Assembly: GCF_031020795.1 (NCBI RefSeq)
Contig: NZ_JAVHJP010000003.1
Coordinates: forward strand, 613,408 to 677,407
DNA: 64,000 nucleotides
Direction of reading: 5' to 3'
DNA from: Hydrogenophaga pseudoflava
GTDB lineage: Bacteria; Pseudomonadota; Gammaproteobacteria; Burkholderiales; Burkholderiaceae_C
Shown piece after piece: positions 20,566-31,677 of this stretch (within the stretch, counting starts at the first letter, position 1; every line of letters begins with the position of its first letter). The notes below the pieces were generated by a model, which worked only from the letters and a program-made list of their open reading frames with translations, did not search any database and was not told the DNA's origin. Both the position numbers and the translations under genes were made by a program.

Positions 20566-21189
20566 TTAACGCGAATACAGTTCGACGATCAACGATTCGT
20601 TGATCTCGGCACCGAACTCGTCGCGGTCCGGCGTCTTCTTGAACACACCCTCGACTTTGTCAGCCGACACTTCCACCCAGGCGGGGAAGCCGATCTGCTT
20701 GGCCAGTTCCAGGGCTTCGATCACGCGGGCCTGCTTCTTGGACTTTTCACGCACGGCGATCACATCGCCGGCCTTGACCGAGTACGAAGGGATGTTCACC
20801 GGCTGGCCATTGACCGTGATGGCCTTGTGCGACACGATCTGGCGGGCTTCGGCGCGGGTCGAGGCAAAACCCATGCGAAACACCACGTTGTCCAGACGCG
20901 ATTCCAGCAGGAACAGCAGGTTGGCACCCGTGTTGCCACGGCGGCGGTCGGCTTCGGCAAAGTAACGGCGGAACTGACGCTCCAGCACACCGTAGGTGCG
21001 CTTGACTTTCTGCTTCTCGCGCAGCTGCAGACCGAAGTCGGAGGTGCGCTGGCCAGAGGTGCGGCCGTGCTGGCCGGGCTTGGAGTCGAATTTGGCCTTG
21101 TCGCTGATGGAGCGGCGTGCGCTCTTGAGCAACAGGTCTGCGCCTTCACGGCGGGAAAGTTTGGCCTTGGGGCCGAGGTAACGTGCCAC
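20566..21189 (-). CDS. rpsD: 30S ribosomal protein S4 (GTG start)
   Basis: A 207-residue primary 16S-binding protein. The start is a GTG at 21189 ([16 protein letters not shown], Met in the protein), preceded by AAGGAAACCAAC; the frame extends upstream but without conserved sequence. The S4 domain ([33 protein letters not shown]) is at about residues 97-130. S4 is the translational repressor of the alpha operon in Escherichia coli. Here the gene is preceded by an unusually long 188-bp gap containing two hairpins. Confidence 0.98.
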   Translation of the reverse strand: MARYLGPKAKLSRREGADLLLKSARRSISDKAKFDSKPGQHGRTSGQRTSDFGLQLREKQKVKRTYGVLERQFRRYFAEADRRRGNTGANLLFLLESRLDNVVFRMGFASTRAEARQIVSHKAITVNGQPVNIPSYSVKAGDVIAVREKSKKQARVIEALELAKQIGFPAWVEVSADKVEGVFKKTPDRDEFGAEINESLIVELYSR

Positions 21190-21246
21190 GTTGGTTTCCT
21201 TGTTGATGGTCTGCCGCAACCCACACCGAAAGGTGTCATTGCGGGA

Positions 21247-21268
21247 GCTTTTCCTGGGCAGGAAAAGC
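21247..21268 (-). other. Hairpin in the rpsK-rpsD gap, rpsD-proximal
   Basis: A perfect inverted repeat GCTTTTCCTG/CAGGAAAAGC separated by two bases; the realistic structure is an 8-bp stem with a 6-nt loop. It lies 58 bases upstream of the rpsD start on the sense strand and downstream of the stronger hairpin at 21287-21310. It has no U-run and may be a protein-binding or processing site. Confidence 0.5.
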
Positions 21269-21279
21269 GGTGGGCTTAG

Positions 21280-21310
21280 CAAAAATGCCACCGCAGGTGA
21301 CTGCGGTGGC
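21280..21310 (-). terminator. Terminator-like hairpin between rpsK and rpsD
   Basis: On the minus strand a perfect 10-bp stem GCCACCGCAG/CTGCGGTGGC with loop TCAC is followed directly by ATTTTTG. This has the form of a rho-independent terminator inside an operon. Partial termination or attenuation would lower rpsD-rpoA-rplQ output relative to rpsM-rpsK. Alternatively it marks an operon split, with rpsD transcribed from a nearby promoter that I cannot identify. Confidence 0.7.
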
Positions 21311-21377
21311 GCTCAAAAAAGCTTTTGATTCTATCGCTTTCCTGGCCTCCGCCGTGGAGACCGGCGGCAGCGAAGGC

Positions 21378-21782
21378 TCAGATCCGGCGGCGCTTCTGGG
21401 GGCGGCAGCCGTTGTGCGGCACAGGCGTCACGTCGGAAATCGAGGTGATGCGGATGCCCAAGGCGCCGAGGGCGCGCACCGAAGATTCACGGCCAGGACC
21501 TGGACCCTTGATCTCGACGTCCAAGTTCTTGATGCCCTGCTCGATGGCAGCACGGCCGGCCACTTCCGATGCCACCTGGGCGGCGAAGGGGGTGGACTTG
21601 CGCGAGCCCTTGAAGCCTTGACCACCCGAAGACGCCCAGGACAACGCGTTGCCTTGGCGGTCGGTGATGGTGATGATGGTGTTGTTGAACGAAGCGTGCA
21701 CGTGCGCGATGCCGTCCGCCACGTTCTTGCGGACCTTCTTGCGGACGCGGGCCGCTGCCGAACTGCTGGGAGCTTTAGCCAT
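21378..21782 (-). CDS. rpsK: 30S ribosomal protein S11
   Basis: A 134-residue protein ending [10 protein letters not shown], the universal basic S11 C-terminus. The segment [45 protein letters not shown] is characteristic. It binds 16S rRNA at the platform and contacts S18 and the Shine-Dalgarno helix. It is 17 bp after rpsM with an AAAGAAAA site before the ATG. Confidence 0.98.
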   Translation of the reverse strand: MAKAPSSSAAARVRKKVRKNVADGIAHVHASFNNTIITITDRQGNALSWASSGGQGFKGSRKSTPFAAQVASEVAGRAAIEQGIKNLDVEIKGPGPGRESSVRALGALGIRITSISDVTPVPHNGCRPQKRRRI

Positions 21783-21799
21783 GATTTTCTTTCAACCGA

Positions 21800-22165
21800 T
21801 TATTTCTTGAGCGACTGGGCGGCCTTGCGCGGACCCTTGCGCGTGCGAGCGTTGGTCTTGGTGCGCTGGCCACGCACCGGCAGACCACGGCGGTGACGGA
21901 AACCACGGTAGCAACCGATGTCCATCAAACGCTTGATGTTCATCGTGGTCTCGCGACGCAGGTCACCTTCGATCGTGTAGGCGCCGACCTGGTCACGAAC
22001 CTTTTCCAGTTCAGCGTCGCTCAGATCCTTGATCTTCTTGGTGTACTCAATGCCACACGCTTCGCAGATCTTGCGAGCGCGCGTGCGACCGATACCGAAG
22101 ATTGCCGTGAGGCCGATCTCGGCGTGCTTGTGAGGCGGAATGTTGATGCCTGCAATACGAGCCAT
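21800..22165 (-). CDS. rpsM: 30S ribosomal protein S13
   Basis: A 121-residue protein beginning [26 protein letters not shown]. It has the helix-two-turn-helix core and the basic tail [21 protein letters not shown] that reaches the P-site tRNA. It is the first gene of the alpha operon proper and follows rpmJ by 23 bp. Confidence 0.98.
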   Translation of the reverse strand: MARIAGINIPPHKHAEIGLTAIFGIGRTRARKICEACGIEYTKKIKDLSDAELEKVRDQVGAYTIEGDLRRETTMNIKRLMDIGCYRGFRHRRGLPVRGQRTKTNARTRKGPRKAAQSLKK

Positions 22166-22188
22166 GTTGGTTCCTCTGAACTTCCGAA

Positions 22189-22302
22189 TCAGCCTTGACG
22201 CTGCTTGTGGCGCGGGTCGGTGCAGATGACTCGCACGACGCCCTTGCGCTTGATGATCTTACAGTTGCGGCACATTTTCTTGACCGACGCCGAAACTCTC
22301 AT
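22189..22302 (-). CDS. rpmJ: 50S ribosomal protein L36
   Basis: A 37-residue protein, [21 protein letters not shown] at its start and ending DPRHKQRQG. It has the zinc-binding C+ form: Cys11, Cys14, Cys27 and His32 form the ribbon. It lies between infA and rpsM as in most Burkholderiales. An AGGAGAAGACT site precedes the ATG at 22302. Confidence 0.96.
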   Translation of the reverse strand: MRVSASVKKMCRNCKIIKRKGVVRVICTDPRHKQRQG

Positions 22303-22343
22303 AGTCTTCTCCTAGATATTCCAAAACATTCAATGCCGACAGG

Positions 22344-22562
22344 TCACTTCGCCCGGAACACGATTCGTGCTCGAGTCAGGTCATAGGGGGTCAGTTCCAC
22401 CTTGACCTTGTCGCCGGGAAGGATCCGGATGTAGTGCATCCGCATCTTGCCGGAGATGTGCCCGAGCACCACATGTCCGTTTTCCAGTTTGACCCGGAAG
22501 GTTGCGTTCGGGAGGTTCTCAACCACCTCCCCCTGCATTTCAATCACATCGTCTTTGGCCAT
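22344..22562 (-). CDS. infA: Translation initiation factor IF-1
   Basis: A 72-residue single OB-fold protein ([20 protein letters not shown] at the start, [13 protein letters not shown] at the end). It occupies the ribosomal A site during initiation and helps IF-2 and IF-3. It lies between secY and rpmJ in the spc/alpha cluster, a placement usual for Burkholderiales but not for enteric bacteria. The start is 15 bp after the secY stop. Confidence 0.97.
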   Translation of the reverse strand: MAKDDVIEMQGEVVENLPNATFRVKLENGHVVLGHISGKMRMHYIRILPGDKVKVELTPYDLTRARIVFRAK

Positions 22563-22577
22563 ACGACAGCGCCGACA

Positions 22578-23885
22578 TCAGGATTTGAAGTTGGCCTTTT
22601 TCAACAGTGATTCGTACTGCTGGGACATCATGTAGTTCTGCACCTGGGCCATGAAGTCCATGGTGACCACCACGATGATCAGCAATGAGGTACCACCGAA
22701 GTAGAACGGCACGTTGTACTTCAGGATCAGAAATTCGGGCAGCAGACAGACCGCGGTGATATAGATGGCGCCAGCCAGCGTCAGCCTCAGCAGGATCTTG
22801 TCGATGTAGCGGGCGGTTTGATCCCCAGGACGGATCCCGGGGATGAAAGCGCCACTCTTCTTCAAGTTGTCGGCAGTCTCGCGGCTGTTGAACACGAGGG
22901 CCGTGTAGAAGAAGCAGAAGAAGACGATCGCGGCGGCGTACAAAGCCACATAGATCGGCTGGCCAGGCGACAGCGCCGAGGCGATGTCGCGCAACCAGCG
23001 GGTCGAATCACCGGTGCTGATCCAGCTCACCACCGTGGTCGGCAACAGGATGATCGACGACGCGAAGATCGGCGGAATCACACCAGCCATGTTCAGCTTG
23101 AGCGGCAGGTGCGACGACTGACCGCCGTACACCTTGTTGCCCACCTGACGGCGTGCGTAGTTCACGAGGATCTTGCGCTGACCGCGCTCGACGAACACCA
23201 CGAAGTAGGTCACCAGAATCACCAGCGCGATGATGAACAGCGACACCAGGATGTTCATGGCGCCCGTGCGGACAAGCTCCAGCAGCCCGCCGATCGCATT
23301 GGGCAGCCCCGCTGCAATACCGGCAAAAATCAGAATCGAGATGCCATTGCCCAGTCCGCGCTCGGTGATCTGCTCACCCAGCCACATCAGGAACATGGTT
23401 CCCGCCACCAGACTCACCACCGCCGTGAGGCGGAATGCAAGTCCCGGATCGATCACGAGGCCCGCCTGCCCCTCCAGCGCCAAGGCGATGCCCATGGCTT
23501 GAAAGATGGCCAGCCCCAGCGTTCCGTACCGGGTGTAGGCAGTGATCTTGCGACGACCGGCCTCGCCCTCTTTCTTCAGCTGCTCGAAGGTCGGAACCAC
23601 ATAGGTCATCAGCTGCATGATGATCGATGCAGAGATGTACGGCATGATCCCCAGAGCGAACACCGTGAAGCGCGACAGCGCCCCGCCCGAGAACATGTTG
23701 AACAGGCTGAGGATGCCGCCCTGCTGCCCCTTGAACAGCTGTTCCAGCTGTGCAGGGTCGATCCCGGGCACAGGGATGTGTGCACCGATCCGGTAAACCA
23801 CCAAGGCCAGCAACAGGAACACCAGCCGGCGACGCAGGTCGCCGAACTTGCCCGTTTTGGCCAGGGTCGTGGAGCCAGTAGCCAC
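22578..23885 (-). CDS. secY: Protein translocase subunit SecY
   Basis: A 435-residue inner-membrane channel with ten transmembrane segments. The plug region [26 protein letters not shown] lies near residue 65-90, and the cytoplasmic loop [30 protein letters not shown] near 243-270. It binds SecA and the ribosome. It follows rplO by 26 bp in the usual spc order. Confidence 0.98.
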   Translation of the reverse strand: MATGSTTLAKTGKFGDLRRRLVFLLLALVVYRIGAHIPVPGIDPAQLEQLFKGQQGGILSLFNMFSGGALSRFTVFALGIMPYISASIIMQLMTYVVPTFEQLKKEGEAGRRKITAYTRYGTLGLAIFQAMGIALALEGQAGLVIDPGLAFRLTAVVSLVAGTMFLMWLGEQITERGLGNGISILIFAGIAAGLPNAIGGLLELVRTGAMNILVSLFIIALVILVTYFVVFVERGQRKILVNYARRQVGNKVYGGQSSHLPLKLNMAGVIPPIFASSIILLPTTVVSWISTGDSTRWLRDIASALSPGQPIYVALYAAAIVFFCFFYTALVFNSRETADNLKKSGAFIPGIRPGDQTARYIDKILLRLTLAGAIYITAVCLLPEFLILKYNVPFYFGGTSLLIIVVVTMDFMAQVQNYMMSQQYESLLKKANFKS

Positions 23886-23911
23886 AGATTGCCTTTTGCT
23901 TGCGATCTGAA

Positions 23912-24343
23912 TCAGGCCAGCGAGCCGCCAGCGGCCTCGATGGCAGCCTTGGCACCGGCGGTTGCACCGATGTCCTTGAGCTTGACGGCGCGGGTGATGT
24001 CACCGGTCTTGATGACCTTGACGCGCTTGGCCAGCTGGGACACCAGGCCCGCCTGCTTGAGCACCAGAAGATCGATCTCGGCAGCGTCCACCGTGTTCAG
24101 GTCGGCCAGCGTCACTTCGGCGTTGAACTGGAGCTGCGCCGACTTGAAGCCACGCTTGGGCAGGCGGCGCTGCAGCGGCATTTGACCGCCTTCGAAGCCG
24201 ACCTTGTGGTAGCCACCGGAGCGAGACTTCTGACCTTTGTGGCCGCGACCGGCGGTCTTGCCCAGGCCAGAGCCGATGCCACGACCGACACGGCGCTTGG
24301 CGTGCTTGGCACCCGCTGCGGGTTGAATGGTGTTGAGTTCCAT
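23912..24343 (-). CDS. rplO: 50S ribosomal protein L15
   Basis: A 143-residue protein. The glycine-rich basic N-terminus ([32 protein letters not shown]) threads through 23S rRNA, and the [18 protein letters not shown] motif follows. It is a late-assembly 50S protein. It lies between rpmD and secY. Confidence 0.98.
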   Translation of the reverse strand: MELNTIQPAAGAKHAKRRVGRGIGSGLGKTAGRGHKGQKSRSGGYHKVGFEGGQMPLQRRLPKRGFKSAQLQFNAEVTLADLNTVDAAEIDLLVLKQAGLVSQLAKRVKVIKTGDITRAVKLKDIGATAGAKAAIEAAGGSLA

Positions 24344-24371
24344 GACGAATGAGTCCTCTTCGGTCGGGCGC

Positions 24372-24554
24372 TTAGAGCACCTTCACCAGGTAGGCGATCT
24401 TGTTGATCATGCCGCGCACGGCGGGCGTGTCCTGCAGCTCGCTCACGCTGTTGAGCTTGCGCAGGCCCAAGCCACGCACGGTGTCGCGGTGAGATTGCTT
24501 GGTGCCGATCGGGCTGCGCACCAGTTGAACCTTGACGGTGTTTTGAGTGGTCAT
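24372..24554 (-). CDS. rpmD: 50S ribosomal protein L30
   Basis: A 60-residue protein ([29 protein letters not shown]) with the small ferredoxin-like fold of L30. It is 11 bp after rpsE and 28 bp before rplO in the spc operon. Confidence 0.97.
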   Translation of the reverse strand: MTTQNTVKVQLVRSPIGTKQSHRDTVRGLGLRKLNSVSELQDTPAVRGMINKIAYLVKVL

Positions 24555-24565
24555 GATCGTTCCCT

Positions 24566-25084
24566 TCAGCCCAGGATCTCTTCCACCGACTTGCCGCGCT
24601 TGGCGGCCACGTCGGCGGGAGTCGTGGAATTCTTCAGAGCGTCCAGCGTGGCACGCACCAGGTTGTAGGGGTTGCTCGAGCCGTGGCTCTTGGCCACGAC
24701 GTCGGTGATGCCGAGCACCTCGAACACGGCACGCATCGGGCCACCGGCGATGATGCCGGTACCTTTGGCAGCGGGCAGCATCATGACGTTGGAGGCGCCG
24801 TGCTCACCATGCACCGCGTGGTGCAGGGAACCGCTCTTGAGCGACACCTTGATCATGTTGCGGCGGGCCTGTTCCATGGCCTTTTGCACAGCCACGGGCA
24901 CTTCGCGGGCCTTGCCCTTGCCCATGCCGACGCGACCATCGCCATCGCCGACCACGGTCAGTGCTGCGAAACCGAGGATGCGACCACCCTTGACCACCTT
25001 GGTCACGCGGTTGATCGCGATCATTTTCTCGCGCAGGCCGTCGTCGTTGCCTTCGTTCTTCACGTTTGCCTGAAATTTAGCCAT
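24566..25084 (-). CDS. rpsE: 30S ribosomal protein S5
   Basis: A 172-residue protein. The dsRBD-like N-terminal domain is at about residues 17-80 ([36 protein letters not shown]). The C-terminal fold contains the [19 protein letters not shown] loop. It takes part in decoding accuracy and mRNA helicase activity at the entry site. Confidence 0.98.
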   Translation of the reverse strand: MAKFQANVKNEGNDDGLREKMIAINRVTKVVKGGRILGFAALTVVGDGDGRVGMGKGKAREVPVAVQKAMEQARRNMIKVSLKSGSLHHAVHGEHGASNVMMLPAAKGTGIIAGGPMRAVFEVLGITDVVAKSHGSSNPYNLVRATLDALKNSTTPADVAAKRGKSVEEILG

Positions 25085-25102
25085 TTTGTGTATCCCGTCT
25101 GA

Positions 25103-25468
25103 TCAGAACTGCAGACCGGCTTCACGAGCCGCATCGGCGAGGGCCTTGACACGGCCGTGGTAGGCAAAACCGGAACGATCGAACGCCACTTTCTCGATGC
25201 CGGCGGCTTTGGCCTTCTCGGCAATGCGCTTGCCGATCAAGGCGGCAGCGGCGGCATTGCCACCCTTGCCCGCTGCGCCCAGCTGGGCGCGCACTTCGGC
25301 CTCGGCGGTCGAGGCGGAAGCCAGCACCTTGGCGCCGTCGCCGGAAATGACGTTGGCGTAGATGTGCAGGTTGGTGCGGTTCACGGTCAGGCGAACGGCG
25401 CCTTGCTGCGCAATGCGGATGCGCGTCTGACGGGCCCGACGGAGACGTTGCTCTTTTTTGGTCAACAT
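25103..25468 (-). CDS. rplR: 50S ribosomal protein L18
   Basis: A 121-residue 5S rRNA-binding protein. The basic start [19 protein letters not shown] and the end [24 protein letters not shown] are diagnostic. It lies between rplF and rpsE. Confidence 0.98.
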   Translation of the reverse strand: MLTKKEQRLRRARQTRIRIAQQGAVRLTVNRTNLHIYANVISGDGAKVLASASTAEAEVRAQLGAAGKGGNAAAAALIGKRIAEKAKAAGIEKVAFDRSGFAYHGRVKALADAAREAGLQF

Positions 25469-25479
25469 GATCCTGGTCC

Positions 25480-26013
25480 TTATTTCTTCTTGGTTTCCTT
25501 GATCACGACCTTCTCATCCGCATAGCGGATGCCCTTGCCCTTGTAGGGCTCGGGCGGGCGCACGGCGCGCACTTCGGAAGCGATCTGGCCCACGCGCTGA
25601 CGGTCAGCGCCCTTGATGACGACTTCGGTCGGTGTCGGGGTCTCGACCTTGATGCCGGCGGGCATTTCGATCTCGACCGGGTGCGAGTAACCGACGTTCA
25701 GGTTGAGCTTGGTGCCCTGGGCCTGGGCCTTGTAACCCACGCCGATCAGGGACAGCTTCTTCTCGAAGCCCTTGCTCACACCGGTCACCATGTTGTTCAC
25801 CAGCTGACGCATGGTGCCGGACATGGCGTTGGCTTCGCGCGAGTCGTTCACAGGAGTGAACGACAGCGAACCAGCGTTGTTCTCGACCTTGACCAGCGCG
25901 TTCTGCGCCAGAGCCAGGGCACCGAGAGCACCCTTGACATTGATCAGGTCGTCCTTGACGGCCACTTCGACCCCTGCGGGGACGGAGACTGGCTGTTTAC
26001 CAATACGCGACAT
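25480..26013 (-). CDS. rplF: 50S ribosomal protein L6
   Basis: A 177-residue protein with two L6 repeats. The C-terminal signature [25 protein letters not shown] is present. It sits by the GTPase-associated region of the 50S subunit. It follows rpsH by 24 bp with a GAGGAGCAACTGAA ribosome site. Confidence 0.98.
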   Translation of the reverse strand: MSRIGKQPVSVPAGVEVAVKDDLINVKGALGALALAQNALVKVENNAGSLSFTPVNDSREANAMSGTMRQLVNNMVTGVSKGFEKKLSLIGVGYKAQAQGTKLNLNVGYSHPVEIEMPAGIKVETPTPTEVVIKGADRQRVGQIASEVRAVRPPEPYKGKGIRYADEKVVIKETKKK

Positions 26014-26037
26014 TTCAGTTGCTCCTCAATGCCCGCA

Positions 26038-26433
26038 TCAGGCGACGTAACACAGGACTTCACCACCGACACCGGTGGCGCGGGCCTTGCGATCGGTCAT
26101 CACACCCTTGGGGGTGGTGACGATGGCAACACCCAGACCGTTCTGCACCTGGGGCAGCGCGTCGCGGCCACGGTAGATGCGCAGGCCGGGCTTGCTCACG
26201 CGCTCAATGCGCTCGATCACCGGACGGCCAGCGTAGTACTTCAGGGCGATCTCGAGCTCGCTCTTGCCGCCTTCGTTCTTCACCTGGAAGCCGTCGATGT
26301 AGCCCTCGTCCTTCAGGACCTGGGCGATGGCCGCCTTGACTTTGGACGCCGGCATCGACACGGTGGTCTTTTCAACCATCTGCGCGTTGCGGATGCGGGT
26401 CAACATGTCAGCGATAGGATCACTCATGCTCAT
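26038..26433 (-). CDS. rpsH: 30S ribosomal protein S8
   Basis: A 131-residue primary 16S-binding protein ([21 protein letters not shown] near the start). In Escherichia coli S8 represses the spc operon by binding near the rplE start. Two ATGs (26433 and 26427) are possible; AGGAGAACCACAA spacing favours the first. It is followed by rplF. Confidence 0.98.
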   Translation of the reverse strand: MSMSDPIADMLTRIRNAQMVEKTTVSMPASKVKAAIAQVLKDEGYIDGFQVKNEGGKSELEIALKYYAGRPVIERIERVSKPGLRIYRGRDALPQVQNGLGVAIVTTPKGVMTDRKARATGVGGEVLCYVA

Positions 26434-26451
26434 TTGTGGTTCTCCTAGGGC

Positions 26452-26757
26452 TTACCAGCTGGCTTTGGTGATGCCGGGGATCTCACCGGCAAAGGCCATC
26501 TCGCGGACCTTGGCACGGGCCAGGCCGAAGTAGGCGAACGTGCCGCGCGGACGACCGGTGATCTCGCAGCGGTTGCGCTGGCGGGTCGGGTTGGCGTTGC
26601 GGGGCAGCTTCTGCAGCGCCAGACGGGCGGCATCGCGTGCTTCGTCGCTTTGCTTGGCATCGTTGGCGGTCGCCTTCAGTTCGGCGTATTTCTTGGCGAA
26701 CTTGGCGGCGAGCTTCTCGCGCTTGAGTTCACGTTGGAGTAGTGCTTGTTTAGCCAC
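26452..26757 (-). CDS. rpsN: 30S ribosomal protein S14 (zinc-free form, GTG start)
   Basis: A 101-residue S14 of the long, C-minus type with no zinc-binding CxxC pairs; only a single Cys, in [12 protein letters not shown], remains. The start is a GTG at 26757 ([16 protein letters not shown], Met in the protein), nine bases after the rplE stop; the frame runs far upstream inside rplE in another phase and that part is not real. It binds the head of the 30S subunit. Confidence 0.97.
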   Translation of the reverse strand: MAKQALLQRELKREKLAAKFAKKYAELKATANDAKQSDEARDAARLALQKLPRNANPTRQRNRCEITGRPRGTFAYFGLARAKVREMAFAGEIPGITKASW

Positions 26758-26765
26758 GCGCCACC

Positions 26766-27311
26766 TCAGTTCTTGAACGGGAAACGGAAACCAGCCAGCA
26801 GTGCCTTGCACTCTTCGTCGGTCTTGGCGGTTGTCGTGATGCTGATGTTCAGGCCGCGCAGGGCATCGACCTTGTCGTACTCGATCTCGGGGAAGATGAT
26901 CTGTTCTTTGACGCCGATGTTGTAGTTGCCACGGCCGTCGAAAGCCTTGCCAGAAATACCACGGAAGTCGCGCACACGCGGCAGGGCCACGGTGACGAAA
27001 CGGTCCAGGAATTCGTACATGCGGGCGCCACGCAGGGTCACCATGCAACCGATGGGCTGCTGCTCGCGGATCTTGAAGCCGGCGATGGCCTTCTTGGCCT
27101 TGGTCACCACGGGCTTCTGACCAGCGATCTTGGTCAGGTCGCCCACGGCGTTGTCCATGATCTTCTTGTCGGCCACGGCCTCGCTCACACCCATGTTCAG
27201 GGTGATCTTGGTGATGCGGGGCACCTCCATCGGGGACTTGTAACCGAACTTCTGGGTCAGCTCGGGCGCAACCTTGTCGCGGTAGATTTCTTGAAAGCGT
27301 GTCATGGTCAT
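26766..27311 (-). CDS. rplE: 50S ribosomal protein L5
   Basis: A 181-residue 5S rRNA-binding protein. The segments [15 protein letters not shown] and [22 protein letters not shown] (here [14 protein letters not shown]) are family marks. It overlaps rplX by four bases (ATGA). In Escherichia coli the S8 repressor site lies at this gene start. Confidence 0.98.
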   Translation of the reverse strand: MTMTRFQEIYRDKVAPELTQKFGYKSPMEVPRITKITLNMGVSEAVADKKIMDNAVGDLTKIAGQKPVVTKAKKAIAGFKIREQQPIGCMVTLRGARMYEFLDRFVTVALPRVRDFRGISGKAFDGRGNYNIGVKEQIIFPEIEYDKVDALRGLNISITTTAKTDEECKALLAGFRFPFKN

Positions 27312-27628
27312 GCCACCTTGATTTCTTCGCCGCTGGACTTGTAGACGCGCACCTTGTTGCCGTCGGCCAGCTGCTTGATGCCCACGCGGTCCGCCTTGCC
27401 CGTGGCACCATTGAAGATGGCCACATTGGACTGGTGGATGGACATGGTCTTTTCGACGATGCCGCCGGTCACACCCTTCATGGGGTTGGGCTTGGCGTGC
27501 TTCTTGACGATGTTGACGCCTTCAACGACCACACGGTCGTCGGAAGCGCGCTCAAGCACCTTGCCGCGCTTGCCCTTGTCGCGCCCGGCGATGACGATGA
27601 CCTCGTCGCCCTTACGAATCTTGTTCAT
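27308..27628 (-). CDS. rplX: 50S ribosomal protein L24
   Basis: A 106-residue assembly-initiator protein. The KOW motif [20 protein letters not shown] is at residues 5-24. It lies nine bases after rplN and overlaps rplE. Confidence 0.98.
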   Translation of the reverse strand: MNKIRKGDEVIVIAGRDKGKRGKVLERASDDRVVVEGVNIVKKHAKPNPMKGVTGGIVEKTMSIHQSNVAIFNGATGKADRVGIKQLADGNKVRVYKSSGEEIKVA

Positions 27629-27637
27629 GGTGAATCC

Positions 27638-28006
27638 TCAGAGAACCTCGGGCGCCAGGGACACGATCTTCATGAACTTCTCGGTACGCAGTTCACGCGT
27701 GACCGGGCCGAAGATGCGGGTGCCGATCGGCTCCAGCTTGGCGTTGAGCAGCACGGCGGCATTGCCGTCGAATTTGATCAGGGCGCCATCCTGGCGACGG
27801 ATGCCCTTGGCGGTGCGAACCACCACAGCGTTGTACACCTCGCCTTTTTTGACGCGGCCACGGGGCGCTGCTTCCTTGATGCTGACTTTGATGACATCGC
27901 CCACGCTGGCGTAGCGGCGCTTGGAGCCGCCCAGCACCTTGATGCACATCACGGACTTGGCGCCCGTGTTGTCAGCAACATCGAGTCGAGATTGCGTTTG
28001 GATCAT
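27638..28006 (-). CDS. rplN: 50S ribosomal protein L14
   Basis: A 122-residue protein ([20 protein letters not shown] at the start, [17 protein letters not shown] at the end). It forms part of the inter-subunit bridge and the RsfS site. The frame is open for 28 codons upstream, but [16 protein letters not shown] is the universal L14 start. It is the first gene of this ribosomal block. Its upstream neighbour is glpD rather than rpsQ, and a strong promoter lies about 140-170 bases upstream. Confidence 0.98.
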   Translation of the reverse strand: MIQTQSRLDVADNTGAKSVMCIKVLGGSKRRYASVGDVIKVSIKEAAPRGRVKKGEVYNAVVVRTAKGIRRQDGALIKFDGNAAVLLNAKLEPIGTRIFGPVTRELRTEKFMKIVSLAPEVL

Positions 28007-28117
28007 TTGATTTAAGTCCCAACTTGAATCCTTCTGGCCACCACGGCTGGAAGTGATCAGTCTTGGGCCCGTCGTAGCCAACCACCCCAAGGAGTGGCCC
28101 GCGTCGCTGGGCAGAAA

Positions 28118-28139
28118 GCTTCGCCTTTTAAAGCGAAGC
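28118..28139 (-). other. Hairpin at the 5' end of the spc transcript / 3' of glpD
   Basis: A perfect 7-bp stem GCTTCGC/GCGAAGC with an A/T-rich 8-nt loop, followed on the minus strand by TTTCTG. It begins at the predicted start point of the spc promoter, so the mRNA would start with a hairpin that could protect its 5' end. It could also work as a weak terminator for glpD, whose stop is 56 bases upstream. Confidence 0.45.
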
Positions 28140-28144
28140 CGCAG

Positions 28145-28173
28145 ATTATTGCACCGGCGGGCCAGCCTGTCAA
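28145..28173 (-). promoter_or_regulatory. Strong sigma-70 promoter of the spc/alpha ribosomal block
   Basis: On the minus strand, TTGACA (28173-28168), a 17-base spacer and AATAAT (28150-28145). The -35 is perfect, the spacing ideal and the -10 has one mismatch. The start point should be near 28138, giving a leader of about 130 nt before rplN. It is the best promoter match I found in the window. Confidence 0.8.
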
Positions 28174-28195
28174 CTGTCCGTCGACACGACCGGTT

Positions 28196-29767
28196 TCACA
28201 CCGCCGGCATCTCGGGCAGATAGCGGGCGCACAGCGCCTCGAACGCGCCCAGCGCCGGCTGTTGACAGCCCTCCTCCGCCAGGATCTCCGCCACGCGGGG
28301 GCCCATCGTGGCGGCAGCGCGCGCGTCCAGGAACAAGGCGCGCCACCGACGGGCCAGCACATCCTCGACGGTGTGTGCATACTCACTTCTTACCGCGTAC
28401 CGCACCATGGCTTCGGTCAGACCCAGGCCCAAGGATTGGTCGGCACCGGGGCAGGCACGCACCTCGTCGGCGTGCATCCCGTACAAGTGAAGGCCCGGCC
28501 CGGCATGCAGCGGCACCACCGACTGCCCGCCGGCGGGGGCTCCGTCCAGCGCATGGCGCTCGGTCTGCCCCCCGGACCGGCGAGGCAGCAACCCCGCCGC
28601 GAAGCAACGCTCCATGACGTCGTCCGCCATGGCGCGGTAGGTGGTCCATTTGCCGCCGGTGACCGTCAGCAGCCCGCTGGATTCGACCACGATGGTGTGT
28701 TCCCTGGACAGCACCTTGGTCCCGCCACCGTCGTCTTTGGGCGGCGCCACCAGAGGGCGCAGCCCGACCCAGACGCTGCGGATGTCCTTGCGTTGCACGG
28801 GGCGGCGCAGCACGTGGGCCGCTTCACCCAGGATGAAGTCCAGCTCTTCGGCAAAGGGTTGCGGCTCGCGCGGCAGGTCCTGGCGCGGGGTGTCGGTGGT
28901 GCCCAGCACCAGCTTGCCCAGCCAGGGCACGGCAAAGAGGACGCGGCCGTCGCGCGTCTTGGGCACCAGCAAGGCATGGTGCCCGCCCATGAAGTCGCGG
29001 TCCACCACCACATGCACCCCCTGGCTGGGGCTGACCATGCGGTCCGATCCCGCGCTGCCCGGCGTCCCGGCGCGCGCCCGCAGCGCGTCGACCCAGACCC
29101 CGGTGGCGTTGATCACGCACCCCGCCTCGACCCGGCGGATGTCCTCGGACAGGCGGTCACGGACGGTCACGGAAAAAGTCTGTCCCTGGCGCTCCAGCGC
29201 CTCTACCTCCGCGTAATTGAACAGATGCGCGCCGGCGTTCTGCGCGGTTCGGGCCAGCGCCAGCGCCAGACGCGCATCGTCGAACTGGCCGTCCCAGTAC
29301 TGCACGCCGCCCTTGAGCCCTTCGGCATTGACGCCAGGCAGGGCCGCCAGCGTCTGGGCCCGGCTGAGGAATTCCGTGCGCCCCAGGCCGGCGCGGCCCG
29401 CCATCAGGTCGTACAGCTTGAGCCCGGCCCCGTAAAAGGGTGTCTGCCACCAGGCGTAGGAGGGCATCACGAACGGCAGCGGCTGCGCAAGGTGCGGCGC
29501 GATGCGCAGCACGGTGGCCCGTTCCGCCAGCGCCTCCCGCACCAGGGCCACATTGCCCTGTGCGAGATAGCGCACGCCGCCATGCAGCAGCTTGGTGGAG
29601 CGCGACGAAGTGCCGCCCGCGAAGTCGTGTGACTCGAACAGGGCGACGGAGAAACCGCGCAGCGCCGCGTCCAGCGCCACACCCAGGCCGGTGGCGCCCC
29701 CACCCACCACCACCAGGTCGAACCGGGGTTGACGGGCCAGGGACTGAAGGCGTTCTGCGGGATTCAT
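28196..29767 (-). CDS. glpD: Aerobic glycerol-3-phosphate dehydrogenase
   Basis: A 523-residue FAD enzyme that oxidises glycerol-3-phosphate to dihydroxyacetone phosphate at the inner membrane and passes electrons to quinone. The dinucleotide motif VVVGGGATGLGVALDAALRG is at residues 19-38, and the family signature GGTSSRSTKLLHGGVRYL near 50-67. The C-terminal DAO_C helical region (AHTVEDVLARRWRALFLDARAA) is complete. It lies 78 bp downstream of glpV on the same strand, behind a hairpin, so it may be read through from the transporter operon. The spc promoter starts right after it. Confidence 0.96.
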   Translation of the reverse strand: MNPAERLQSLARQPRFDLVVVGGGATGLGVALDAALRGFSVALFESHDFAGGTSSRSTKLLHGGVRYLAQGNVALVREALAERATVLRIAPHLAQPLPFVMPSYAWWQTPFYGAGLKLYDLMAGRAGLGRTEFLSRAQTLAALPGVNAEGLKGGVQYWDGQFDDARLALALARTAQNAGAHLFNYAEVEALERQGQTFSVTVRDRLSEDIRRVEAGCVINATGVWVDALRARAGTPGSAGSDRMVSPSQGVHVVVDRDFMGGHHALLVPKTRDGRVLFAVPWLGKLVLGTTDTPRQDLPREPQPFAEELDFILGEAAHVLRRPVQRKDIRSVWVGLRPLVAPPKDDGGGTKVLSREHTIVVESSGLLTVTGGKWTTYRAMADDVMERCFAAGLLPRRSGGQTERHALDGAPAGGQSVVPLHAGPGLHLYGMHADEVRACPGADQSLGLGLTEAMVRYAVRSEYAHTVEDVLARRWRALFLDARAAATMGPRVAEILAEEGCQQPALGAFEALCARYLPEMPAV

Positions 29768-29781
29768 GAATCAGGGAATGG

Positions 29782-29812
29782 CCGCACACACTCGCGGCGG
29801 GGGTGTGTGCGG
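29782..29812 (-). other. Intercistronic hairpin between glpV and glpD
   Basis: A perfect 10-bp inverted repeat CCGCACACAC/GTGTGTGCGG with an 11-nt loop. No U-run follows. It lies 15 bases upstream of the glpD start. It could hold back decay from downstream or reduce readthrough, making glpD expression lower than that of glpV. Confidence 0.55.
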
Positions 29813-29845
29813 AGGTTTCACATCAGACGAAAAGACAACAACCGG

Positions 29846-31579
<1,734 letters not shown>

Positions 31580-31608
31580 CGTGTCTCCTTCTCTCGGGTT
31601 GATGTGAA

Positions 31609-31652
31609 CGCTGCCCCACATGGCTCTGGGTGACCACGGCCCCGGGGCAGCG
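31609..31652 (-). other. Long-loop inverted repeat between glpU and glpV
   Basis: CGCTGCCCC (31609-31617) and GGGGCAGCG (31644-31652) form a perfect 9-bp stem around a 26-nt loop. It lies in the 98-bp gap before the binding-protein gene, where processing or stabilising structures often let the periplasmic protein be overproduced relative to the permeases. No terminator U-run is seen. Confidence 0.45.
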
Positions 31653-31677
31653 CCGGGCCGTATTCCCTCGAATCGGT

